Positions 1 through 6,018 of a stretch of 9,615 bases of DNA are shown one piece after another. The DNA comes from Pseudomonadota bacterium (lineage in GTDB: Bacteria > Pseudomonadota > Alphaproteobacteria > Rhizobiales > Hyphomicrobiaceae): NCBI GenBank assembly GCA_023428365.1, contig JAEYYQ010000454.1, positions 1 to 9,615 on the forward strand. The letters run 5' to 3'. How positions within the stretch are numbered: position 1 is the first letter of the stretch; every line of letters begins with the position of its first letter. The notes below the pieces were generated by a model. That model was not told the DNA's origin and made no database searches. It saw only the letters and a program-made list of their open reading frames with translations. The position numbers were made by a program, and so were the translations under genes.

Positions 1-741
1 GTATCCGAATGCGGTCGTTCGGGAGAGGACGCGAACGTCAGGGAGCGCTCGCAGTTCAGTTATTGCGCACGAGACCCAATCGGTGGCGCTGCGAGTTCCG
101 ACCTTGTCGTGCGATGCCAACAAGGCGCCACCCAATTGCGGGTCGCTTTCGACGAGAAGAACGCGTGCACCACTTCGGCCTGCACTCAGGGCGGCAGCCA
201 AGCCGGCAGGTCCGCCGCCAACCACCAATACATCGCAATGTGCATGGCTGTGCTCATATCTGTCGGGATCGGGCTCTACGGCGCTGCGGCCCATACCAGC
301 CATTCGCCGAATGACGGCCTCATACGCCATCCACCGTCCGTGAGGCCACATAAAGGTTTTGTAATAGAAACCCGCCGGTAGCAAACGGGAGAAAAGGCCT
401 GTAACAGCGCCGAGATCGAAACTGACAGAAGGCCAGCAGTTTTGACTAGCGGCCTCCAATCCATCGAACAGGCTGATTTCAGTAGCCTTGCTGTTGGGTT
501 CCATCCGACCGCCGCTGCCCAGCTGCACGAGAGCGTTAGGTTCCTCGGAGCTGAGACCGAAGATGCCGCGCGGTCTGTGATACTTGAAGCTACGGCCAAT
601 CAGATGGATATCGTTAGCGAGTAACGCCGACGCGAGTGTGTCGCCGGCATAGCCCTCATATCGCCGACCATTGAACAGAAAACTGTATCGGCGTGTTCTG
701 TCGATCGACCCACCAGCGGATGTGCGACGCGGCTGACTCAT
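1..741 (-). CDS. soxA: Sarcosine oxidase alpha subunit, N-terminal part (runs off the left edge)
   Basis: This is the first 247 codons of the large subunit of heterotetrameric sarcosine oxidase, open to base 1, so the C-terminus lies outside the window. The enzyme oxidises sarcosine to glycine and passes the methyl carbon to tetrahydrofolate, making H2O2. Residues ~18-95 form the ferredoxin-like domain, with the family blocks GDTLASALLAN (33-43), GRSFKYHRPRGI (49-60) and EEPNALV. It has a single cysteine (C102), so it cannot hold a [2Fe-2S] cluster, which is normal for this family. The AGFYYKTFMWP block is at 123-133. A Rossmann dinucleotide site, DVLVVGGGPAGLAAAL, lies at 170-185. The start ATG overlaps the soxD stop as ATGA, indicating translational coupling. 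The GcvT-like folate-binding half is expected beyond the window. Residue 102 is Cys (QNCWPS) where I recall Arg in most relatives. Identification is very secure. Confidence 0.94.
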   Translation of the reverse strand, partial: MSQPRRTSAGGSIDRTRRYSFLFNGRRYEGYAGDTLASALLANDIHLIGRSFKYHRPRGIFGLSSEEPNALVQLGSGGRMEPNSKATEISLFDGLEAASQNCWPSVSFDLGAVTGLFSRLLPAGFYYKTFMWPHGRWMAYEAVIRRMAGMGRSAVEPDPDRYEHSHAHCDVLVVGGGPAGLAAALSAGRSGARVLLVESDPQLGGALLASHDKVGTRSATDWVSCAITELRALPDVRVLSRTTAFGY

Positions 742-1007
742 TGGGGCACGCGCAGCCCAACAGCGTCAACGCTCTCGATATTATGACTGAGCGTATCGCG
801 GATAACTTTAATCCAGCGATCGCAGCCCAACGTATGGTGCCAATGTTCGCGATGCCCGCCGCGCGTATTATCTCTCAGATAAAGATAGGCATGCCACTCT
901 TCGTCGGTCGCCGACTGCGGATCGCGCGGACGCTCCAGCGTCGCATCGCCGCCATACGTGAATTCGCTGTGAGGACGCTCGCCGCAGAACGGGCAGCAGA
1001 TGAGCAT
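738..1007 (-). CDS. soxD: Sarcosine oxidase delta subunit
   Basis: This 89-residue protein is the small zinc-binding subunit of heterotetrameric sarcosine oxidase. It opens with LICCPFCGERP and continues with the family blocks EFTYGGDA, DEEWHAYLYLRDN and HHTLGCDRW. The expected Zn(II) ligands are visible: C5 and C8 near the N-terminus, and H58 and C62 in the H-x3-C motif, matching the ligand set known for the Stenotrophomonas enzyme. The start chosen is the ATG at 1007, preceded by a GAGGA-type ribosome-binding site. A longer upstream frame exists but runs into the soxB 3' region and has no family similarity. The gene sits 31 bp after soxB, and its stop overlaps the soxA start, the standard soxBDAG order. 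The length is within the family's usual ~85-110 residues. Confidence 0.94.
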   Translation of the reverse strand: MLICCPFCGERPHSEFTYGGDATLERPRDPQSATDEEWHAYLYLRDNTRGGHREHWHHTLGCDRWIKVIRDTLSHNIESVDAVGLRVPQ

Positions 1008-1038
1008 GAATCGTGCTTCCTCTTGTCCGACATGAGTT

Positions 1039-2295
1039 CTAATGCAGCGCGGGATACGGACCCACGCCGCGTTCGTCGATGGTTTCGCCTCGCGCAAATC
1101 GATCGAGGTTGAAGGGCATATTGAGATCGTGCGGGCGGTCTTGAGCAATGGTATGGGCAAATACCCAACCCGAACCGGGCGTCGCCTTGAAGCCTCCGTA
1201 ACACCAGCCGCCGTTGAGATAGAGTCCATCGATGGGTGTCTTGCCGATAATGGGACTTCCGTCCATCGTCATGTCCATGATCCCGGCCCAATGCCGCATG
1301 ATACGCAGCCGACCGATGCATGGCAGTGCTGTGACGGCGCCGGCCGCGACGTGCGAGATCATCGGCAGGTTTCCCCGCTGGGCGTAGGAGTTGTAGCCGT
1401 CGAGGTCGCCTCCCATTACCAGTTCTCCCTTGTCGGTCTGACTGGTGTAGAAGTGTCCGGCCCCGAATGAGAGAGAGACGTGCAGCAACGGTTTAATCGG
1501 CTCCGTCACCATGGCTTGCAGCAAATGGGATTCAATCGGCAGCCGCAGTCCCGCCATGGCCGCGAGATGGCTTGTATGTCCAGCGACGGCGATGCCGACT
1601 TTATTTGCGCCAATGAAGCCGCGCGATGTGTCCACACCGGTGACGCGCCCTGCTTCAATTCGAATGCCCGTGACTTCGCAGTTCTGAATGATGTCGATGC
1701 CGCGCGCATCGGCACCGCGAGCAAAACCCCAGGCAACCGCGTCGTGGCGCGCCACACCGGCGCGAGGCTGCAGGAATGCGCCCGTGATCGGAAACCGAGC
1801 GTTCGGCGAAAAATCCAATATCGGAACCTTGCGGCGGACTTCATCGCGAGTCAGGAAAACGGCATCGGTTCCGACGACCCGCATTCCGTTGCCGCGTCGC
1901 AGCAATGCCTGCGTTTGCGGATCGAAGTGGGCCGTTATGAGCACTCCGCGCTGGCTGAACATGACATTGTAGTTCAGGTCCTCGCTGAGCTTCTCCCACA
2001 GTTTCAGCGAGAACTCGTAGAAGTGCTGGTTTTGGGGCAGAATATAATTCGAGCGAACATTGGTGGTGTTGCGGCCGGTGTTCCCGCCTCCCAGCCATCC
2101 CTTCTCCACCACGGCCACGTTTGTGATGCCGTGCTCCTTGGCCAAATAGTACGCCGTCGCCAGACCGTGACCACCCCCACCGACAATAACGACGTCGTAG
2201 GACGGCTTCGGGTCCGGGCTGCGCCATACCTGCGGCCACTTGCGGTGATATGTCAGCGCGTTGCGGGCAAGACTGAAGAACGAATAACCTCGCAT
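1039..2295 (-). CDS. soxB: Sarcosine oxidase beta subunit
   Basis: This 418-residue DAO-fold flavoprotein is the catalytic subunit of heterotetrameric sarcosine oxidase. The FAD-binding Rossmann site is YDVVIVGGGGHGLATAYYLA (33-52), followed by the family block GWLGGGNTGRNTT (66-78). SQRGVL lies at 114-119. QPRAGVARHDAVAWG (176-190) contains H184, which aligns with His173 of the Corynebacterium subunit, the residue carrying covalent 8-alpha-histidyl FMN. GELVMGGDLDGYN and the C-terminal GGWCYGGFKATPGSG are also family hallmarks. The N-terminal MRGYSFFSLARNAL matches the start usual in rhizobial homologues, which supports the ATG at 2295 although its Shine-Dalgarno is weak. It follows the ABC ATPase by 21 bp and precedes soxD by 31 bp, so it belongs to the same minus-strand transcript. 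True substrates could include other N-methyl amino acids. Confidence 0.95.
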   Translation of the reverse strand: MRGYSFFSLARNALTYHRKWPQVWRSPDPKPSYDVVIVGGGGHGLATAYYLAKEHGITNVAVVEKGWLGGGNTGRNTTNVRSNYILPQNQHFYEFSLKLWEKLSEDLNYNVMFSQRGVLITAHFDPQTQALLRRGNGMRVVGTDAVFLTRDEVRRKVPILDFSPNARFPITGAFLQPRAGVARHDAVAWGFARGADARGIDIIQNCEVTGIRIEAGRVTGVDTSRGFIGANKVGIAVAGHTSHLAAMAGLRLPIESHLLQAMVTEPIKPLLHVSLSFGAGHFYTSQTDKGELVMGGDLDGYNSYAQRGNLPMISHVAAGAVTALPCIGRLRIMRHWAGIMDMTMDGSPIIGKTPIDGLYLNGGWCYGGFKATPGSGWVFAHTIAQDRPHDLNMPFNLDRFARGETIDERGVGPYPALH

Positions 2296-2316
2296 GGGAT
2301 TATACCAGCCTTCACT

Positions 2317-3090
2317 TCAACGCCTGAAACGGCGAAGAAACTGCTCGACACGTGGATTGCTGGGATGATCAAGCACCTGCTCGGCGCTCCCCTCCTCGAT
2401 CACGACACCACTCTCCATGAACGTCACCTGTCCCGCCACCTCCCGTGCGAAGCTCATTTCGTGAGTAACGATGATCATCGTCATGCCCTCGATCGTGAGT
2501 TGGCGGATGACCTCCAACACTTCGCCGACCAACTCGGGATCTAGCGCGGACGTGACCTCGTCGAATAGGACCACTTCTGGAGCCATGGCGAGAGCGCGGG
2601 CAATCGCAACGCGCTGCGCTTGGCCACCGGAGAGATGGCGCGGATAGACATCACGCTTATCGGCCAGACCGACCTTCGCCAGTAGGGCCTCCGCAATATC
2701 GCGGGCTTCGCCTGCGGTCGCCTTCTTAACGGTGCGAGGACCTTCCATCACATTTGCCAAGACCGTCATGTGAGGAAATAGATGAAACTGCTGAAAAACC
2801 ATCCCAACGCGAGCGCGATAGCGCGCTTGCTCAAGAGTTGACATAGGCTTGCCACCAGCTCCGAACGTCAAGCTGATCTCACCTACACGGATTGCACCTC
2901 GCGTCGGCTCCTCAAGAAGATTGATGCAGCGCAGGAGCGTGGATTTCCCGCAACCGCTCGGGCCAATGATGAAGCGCACTTCTCCGCGCTGGACCTCCAG
3001 CGAAGCCCCGCACACCGCATGGACCTGACCGTAGGATTTGTGAACGTCTTCAACGAGAACCATCGGCGCGCTACTATTGTCAGATATCAT
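2317..3090 (-). CDS. Polar amino acid ABC transporter ATP-binding protein (GlnQ/HisP type)
   Basis: This 257-residue cytoplasmic ATPase powers import through the adjacent permease. All nucleotide-binding motifs are intact: Walker A GPSGCGKST (43-51), Q-loop glutamine Q100 in VFQQFHLFPHMT, signature LSGGQ (153-157), Walker B VVLFDE (173-178), D-loop SALDPE and the switch histidine H210 in IIVTHEM. These and the CINLLEEPTRG block are typical of the amino acid (PAAT) subfamily. I chose the ATG at 3090 because a GGAG sits 7 nt upstream at 3098-3101. A longer frame to 3141 only adds residues lying inside the permease gene. The start overlaps the permease stop by 11 bp, and soxB follows 21 bp downstream. 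The coupling to sarcosine oxidase genes suggests an N-methylated or otherwise N-substituted amino acid substrate, which is an inference. Confidence 0.95.
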   Translation of the reverse strand: MISDNSSAPMVLVEDVHKSYGQVHAVCGASLEVQRGEVRFIIGPSGCGKSTLLRCINLLEEPTRGAIRVGEISLTFGAGGKPMSTLEQARYRARVGMVFQQFHLFPHMTVLANVMEGPRTVKKATAGEARDIAEALLAKVGLADKRDVYPRHLSGGQAQRVAIARALAMAPEVVLFDEVTSALDPELVGEVLEVIRQLTIEGMTMIIVTHEMSFAREVAGQVTFMESGVVIEEGSAEQVLDHPSNPRVEQFLRRFRR

Positions 3091-3742
3091 CACGCCGCTC
3101 CAGCTGCTTAGCCAATTTCTGAAGCGGATAAAGAATGACAAGATAAATGATAGCCAGGACGGTGTAGACTTCCAGCGGTCGGAAGGTTTCGGAAACGAAA
3201 ATTTGCGCCGTGTACATAAGATCTGGAACGGCTACAACCGATAGCAAAGACGTGTTTTTCAATTGAAGAACCGACTGATTGACAAACGGCGGGATCATGC
3301 GTCTCGTCGCTTGTGGCAGTACGATGCGATGCATCACCTGCCAAGGCAGCATTCCAAGCGCCTTCGCGGCCTGCCACTGGCCTTTGTCGATGGACATAAT
3401 GCCAGCCCGGAAAATCTCGGCGGAGAAGGCCCCCATGTAGAAACTGAGGCCCATTCCAGCGGCCAGCCAAGCGGGAATGGAAACGTTAATGGCAACCGGC
3501 AGCGCGTAATAGAACCAGATGATCTGGATCAACAAAGGCGTGCAACGGAAGACTTGAACAAATCCCCCTGCGGGCAATCGCAGGATCAGGAATTTGCTCA
3601 TCAGCATCATGCCCAGCGCAACGCCAATGACAAGACCTACAGCAATCGTAGCTGCCGCGTAACCAAGCGTTATAGTTAGAGCGTGAAGCCAAAGTTGGGG
3701 ATGGAGGAATGCAGCGCCGAAGTCCCACTCGTATCGGTTCAT
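3080..3742 (-). CDS. Polar amino acid ABC transporter permease (HisM/GlnP type)
   Basis: This 220-residue inner-membrane protein is the channel subunit of the amino acid importer. Hydrophobic spans are visible near residues 20-48, 57-82, 88-115, 160-180 and 190-210. The cytoplasmic EAA loop that contacts the ATPase reads QAAKALGMLPWQVMHRIVLP (124-143), and the FRCTPLLIQIIWFYY block (65-79) is a PAAT permease hallmark. The ATG at 3742 is preferred over a longer frame starting at 3799. It gives the usual family length and follows a GGGGGG run 7 nt upstream. The extra upstream residues (MVRPWVRPNTR...) do not look like family sequence. It is the only permease in the window, so the transporter either uses a homodimer or a second permease lies elsewhere. 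It is the first gene of the permease-ATPase-sox operon. Confidence 0.93.
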   Translation of the reverse strand: MNRYEWDFGAAFLHPQLWLHALTITLGYAAATIAVGLVIGVALGMMLMSKFLILRLPAGGFVQVFRCTPLLIQIIWFYYALPVAINVSIPAWLAAGMGLSFYMGAFSAEIFRAGIMSIDKGQWQAAKALGMLPWQVMHRIVLPQATRRMIPPFVNQSVLQLKNTSLLSVVAVPDLMYTAQIFVSETFRPLEVYTVLAIIYLVILYPLQKLAKQLERRDDI

Positions 3743-3771
3743 CTGGATGCCCCCCGCGTCTAGTGCGCGGG
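3743..3771 (-). promoter_or_regulatory. GC hairpin overlapping the permease ribosome-binding site
   Basis: In the minus-strand transcript, arms CCCGCG (3766-3771) and CGCGGG (3753-3758) form a perfect 6-bp stem with a 7-nt loop. The only purine-rich Shine-Dalgarno-like run, GGGGGG at 3750-3755, lies half inside the 3' arm and 7 nt from the permease ATG. The structure could therefore limit translation of the first gene of the operon. The pairing is seen directly; any regulatory effect is inferred. Confidence 0.35.
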
Positions 3772-3899
3772 TATTAGGTCTAACCCAGGGTCGGACCACA
3801 TATCAGGTCGGGCCATCCTATCCGCGTCCGACGAAAGATATCTGCCCAGCACCAAACAACCCTCCCAAATTGGCTGAAAAAGCATGTCGTCGGGCGTGT

Positions 3900-3911
3900 T
3901 TCCTGTCAAGA
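3900..3911. promoter_or_regulatory. Candidate operator site A (TTCCTGTCAAGA)
   Basis: This is one of three copies of a near-palindromic 12-mer, consensus TTCYTGTSAAGA, in the two divergent intergenic regions of the locus. The longer string TGTTTCCTGT-S-AAGA (3897-3911) recurs at 5631-5645 with one mismatch. On the minus strand it contains a perfect TTGACA (3904-3909), with a weak CATGCT 17 bp downstream. A bound regulator would therefore overlap a possible -35 box for the permease operon. It lies 82 bp upstream of the regulator start, so it could serve autoregulation as well. Binding by the adjacent XRE/cupin protein is an inference from position. Confidence 0.5.
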
Positions 3912-3993
3912 CGTTTATCTCTTTAGAGGAAAACCTATCATCTAATCGTGGATTGGCGTATTGGTGCCGCCCCATCCACTTCATGTTGACGCT

Positions 3994-4641
3994 ATGACTA
4001 AGAAACAGACGTCTCACAACACTGCGCGGACCAAGCTGCGAACTCCGAATGCGCTGTCCGACGACGCCAGCCTCGAAACGGCACTCGGCCAGGTCGTTCG
4101 GGAATTTCGTACCCGTGCAGGGTTGGGGATTGCCGAACTTGCCAAACGCGCAAACCTGTCGCCAGGCATGGTCTCAAAAATCGAGAATGGCGCGATATCG
4201 CCATCGCTCTCGAGCATTCGTTCTCTCGCGCGTGCCCTGCAAGTTCCCGTCACCTCATTGTTTCGCGAGTTCGATGAAGTCACCGATGCGACGTTCGTGC
4301 GCGCCGGTGAAGGTGCCTTGGTCCAGAGAGCAGGACAGAACATCCAGCATGAGTATCGCGTTCTCGGCCAGACAACAGCAAAGGGCATCGCTGTCGAACC
4401 GTACCTGATGAGCTTCAATGGGACATCACGCGTTGTCCCGTTTCTGCATCGCGTTGGAACGCAGTTCATATACGTGCTGGAAGGTCAGCTCGTTTATCGA
4501 CATGGCACATCAACGTACCTGATGTCTGAGGGCGACTCGTTGCTGTTTCAAGCTTCAGTTCCCCACGGACCGGAAAGCATTTTGCGCTCCCCGGTCCGCT
4601 ATCTGTCGGTCCTCAGCTTCCTCGGTGGTATGGGCGGGTAA
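3994..4641 (+). CDS. XRE-family transcriptional regulator with C-terminal cupin domain
   Basis: This 215-residue DNA-binding regulator probably senses a small-molecule ligand of the locus. Residues ~31-92 form the helix-turn-helix: LGQVVREFRTRAGLGIAELA, then the recognition segment LSPGMVSKIENGAISPSLSS, then LARALQVPVTSLF. Residues ~136-208 form a single cupin barrel, with HRVGTQFIYVLEGQL (152-166), GDSLLF and VPHGPES (189-195). At the first cupin motif, Q157 stands where PuuR/SutR-like proteins usually have Glu in GEEF, so metal binding may be lost. The ATG at 3994 is preferred to a TTG at 3961, although neither has a convincing Shine-Dalgarno. The gene is transcribed against its neighbours, sitting between the transporter's permease and binding-protein genes. 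It converges on the latter with a 23-bp gap. A local role controlling transport and oxidation genes is inferred from this position and the shared 12-mer sites. Confidence 0.92.
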   Translation: MTKKQTSHNTARTKLRTPNALSDDASLETALGQVVREFRTRAGLGIAELAKRANLSPGMVSKIENGAISPSLSSIRSLARALQVPVTSLFREFDEVTDATFVRAGEGALVQRAGQNIQHEYRVLGQTTAKGIAVEPYLMSFNGTSRVVPFLHRVGTQFIYVLEGQLVYRHGTSTYLMSEGDSLLFQASVPHGPESILRSPVRYLSVLSFLGGMGG

Positions 4642-4664
4642 GCCAAGTGCGCACCTACGATGCT

Positions 4665-5486
4665 TTAGAACTGCACTTCCGGGGGGATAGTATCCGGATT
4701 TATCCCGATGCTTTCCATCGCGGAAGTCAGCCATGAGCTGATGTTTCCATTCGCCCGGTTATATTCAGACCATTTCTGCAGGAATTTTTGGAAACGCCCA
4801 TCGTCCAGGCGGACGCCGGCGTAGCTCGGGAGGGCGTACTGCGGCGTCATCAGGCGAACCTCGCCAAGGCGCGGATTTTTCTGCCTTGCGCCCAGCGATC
4901 CCATGATTCCGTCAATATAACGATCAACGCGGCCCGACATGAGAGCGAGCACGCAGTCGTCGGCTTGCGGCAATGCGGTCATTGTTGACTTCGGCGCGAA
5001 GCGCTTGATCTGCTGCTCGGAGCTGTTACCAACGGCGTAGCAGACCCTGATGGAAGGGTCGTTCAAGTCGCTCCAACGATCTCCCTTAGCAACGAAGCCG
5101 TCTCTGTCAATTGCACCAAATCCCAGCGTATAGAGCGGCCCGGCGAAGTCGATAGCGAGTGCTCTCTCGGGCGTCGCATTGAATCCGAAGAATGCATGGC
5201 ACTTGCCGCTTTGGAGATCGAGAACGACTGTTTTAAAACTCGTCTCGATGAACGTCGGCTCGGCGCGTAGACTCTTTGCAACGTCCTTTGCCATTTCGAC
5301 TGCAAAACCACTCCAATTTCCGGCTGCATCCTTTGATGAATATGGCTGATAAGCTGGGACGACACAGGCAATCAACTTCTTAGTTGATTGGATTTGCTGC
5401 CACGCGCTTTCAGGATCTGCAGCGCTCACGGACATCGGTGATAACGCGCTGGCTGCGAAACATATGGCTAGCATCTTTATCCGCAT
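4665..5486 (-). CDS. Amino acid ABC transporter periplasmic substrate-binding protein (SBP family 3)
   Basis: This 273-residue periplasmic protein captures substrate for the importer. It starts MRIKMLAICFAASAL..., a Sec signal peptide with a positive N-region and cleavage likely after SVSA or SVSAA (22-23). The ATG at 5486 has a strong GGAGGGA 5 nt upstream at 5492-5498, which decides the start over a longer frame to 5534. Family-3 features include NWSGFAVEMAKDVAKSL (57-73), TPERALAIDFAGPLYT (105-120) and GRVDRYIDG (185-193). By analogy with HisJ, R108 would bind the ligand carboxylate and D192 its amine. Cys residues at 41, 96, 149 and 178 could form disulfides. It is separated from its permease by the regulator gene and has its own promoter region, shared with the divergent ferredoxin-subunit gene. 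The ligand cannot be read from sequence; an N-methyl or N-substituted amino acid is the contextual guess. Confidence 0.94.
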   Translation of the reverse strand: MRIKMLAICFAASALSPMSVSAADPESAWQQIQSTKKLIACVVPAYQPYSSKDAAGNWSGFAVEMAKDVAKSLRAEPTFIETSFKTVVLDLQSGKCHAFFGFNATPERALAIDFAGPLYTLGFGAIDRDGFVAKGDRWSDLNDPSIRVCYAVGNSSEQQIKRFAPKSTMTALPQADDCVLALMSGRVDRYIDGIMGSLGARQKNPRLGEVRLMTPQYALPSYAGVRLDDGRFQKFLQKWSEYNRANGNISSWLTSAMESIGINPDTIPPEVQF

Positions 5487-5586
5487 TGCAGTCCCTCCGG
5501 TAAACAGGCGGCGGTATGCCACCGTGACGAACAATACGTCCTCGGCGCGTCAGGACGGCTACTGAGCGCCGTGCACACATTTTTCA

Positions 5587-5615
5587 TTGACACAAACCTC
5601 GCACGCAGCTGAAAT
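5587..5615 (+). promoter_or_regulatory. Candidate sigma-70 promoter for the three-subunit oxidoreductase operon
   Basis: A perfect TTGACA (5587-5592) is followed after 17 bp by TGAAAT (5610-5615, four of six consensus bases). Transcription would begin near 5622, leaving a leader of about 124 nt before the ferredoxin-subunit ATG. Operator sites B and C would then lie over and just downstream of the start site, an arrangement typical of repression. An alternative promoter is TTGTCA (5619-5624) with AAGAAT 17 bp later (5642-5647), also within the operator pair. Confidence 0.35.
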
Positions 5616-5645
5616 TCTTGTCAAGACGGATGTTTCCTGTGAAGA
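5615..5645. promoter_or_regulatory. Candidate operator sites B and C (tandem TTCYTGTSAAGA)
   Basis: Site B, TTCTTGTCAAGA (5615-5626), contains the 11-bp dyad TCTTG-T-CAAGA. Site C, TTCCTGTGAAGA (5634-5645), is its direct repeat 19 bp further on, placing both on roughly the same helical face. Both match site A at 3900-3911. They sit in the 259-bp divergent region between the binding-protein gene and the oxidoreductase operon. On the minus strand site B contains TTGACA (5619-5624), so it could overlap a binding-protein promoter, although no good -10 follows. Occurrence in both divergent regions supports a shared regulator. Confidence 0.5.
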
Positions 5646-5745
5646 ATAACTGCAAATTCGGGGGTATCGCCGATCATGCGGCTTTGCACGCGCGGGTTAG
5701 CGGAAGCCCGCAGTCGAAACATAAATTGGCTGGCAGGGCGGAAGC

Positions 5746-6018
5746 ATGAAGAAAGATTTTCTATTTTATTTTGAGGGCAAACCGATTGCAGCGCGCCCAG
5801 GACAGAGCGTCGCTGCTGCACTCATGGCTGCGGGTCAACGTTGCCTTCGATACGACGAGGCCGGTAATCCCAAGGGAGCGGTCTGCGGCATCGGAGTATG
5901 CTGGGAGTGTCGATGCAGCATCAACGGACTGCCGGACAGACGGGCCTGCATAACGCCGGTTGAACCCGGAATGGTTGTACGGCGTCAGCGGGGGGTCGAT
6001 CCGTGTCGAGATCTGTAG
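5746..6018 (+). CDS. (2Fe-2S) ferredoxin-like subunit of an amine oxidoreductase (HcnA / D-hydroxyproline dehydrogenase gamma type)
   Basis: This 90-residue protein has the Fer2_4 fold that also forms the N-terminal domain of SoxA (compare DFLFYFEGKPIAARPGQSVA with SoxA RYSFLFNGRRYEGYAGDTLA). Unlike SoxA it keeps the cluster ligands: C47-x4-C52-x2-C55 and C68 in GAVCGIGVCWECRCSINGL...RACITPVEPGM. An additional cysteine, C57, sits beside the cluster. In this enzyme class the small subunit relays electrons between flavoprotein subunits. It is the first gene of a three-gene operon and overlaps the next gene by 16 bp. The ATG at 5746 follows a GGCGGAAG-type ribosome-binding site. The gene order small-large-DAO is that of hcnABC, but opine oxidases and D-hydroxyproline dehydrogenase share this plan, so no symbol is assigned. 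Confidence 0.88.
   Translation: MKKDFLFYFEGKPIAARPGQSVAAALMAAGQRCLRYDEAGNPKGAVCGIGVCWECRCSINGLPDRRACITPVEPGMVVRRQRGVDPCRDL

Noticed and set aside
276..624. Overlapping open frames on both strands at the left edge
   Set aside because: They are shadows of soxA, whose frame is open from 741 to the edge and matches the family throughout.
1042..1470. Plus-strand open frame opposite soxB
   Set aside because: Shadow of soxB in GC-rich DNA.
1480..2544. Long plus-strand open frame (354 codons)
   Set aside because: It lies antisense to soxB and the ABC ATPase, both with complete family motifs; its own translation shows no domain.
3760..4017. Minus-strand open frame across the permease-regulator gap
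   Set aside because: It overlaps the regulator start and the operator region, has no family features and no clear ribosome-binding site.
5621..5821. Minus-strand open frame in the divergent region
   Set aside because: It overlaps the start of the ferredoxin subunit and the operator pair and looks like non-coding translation.
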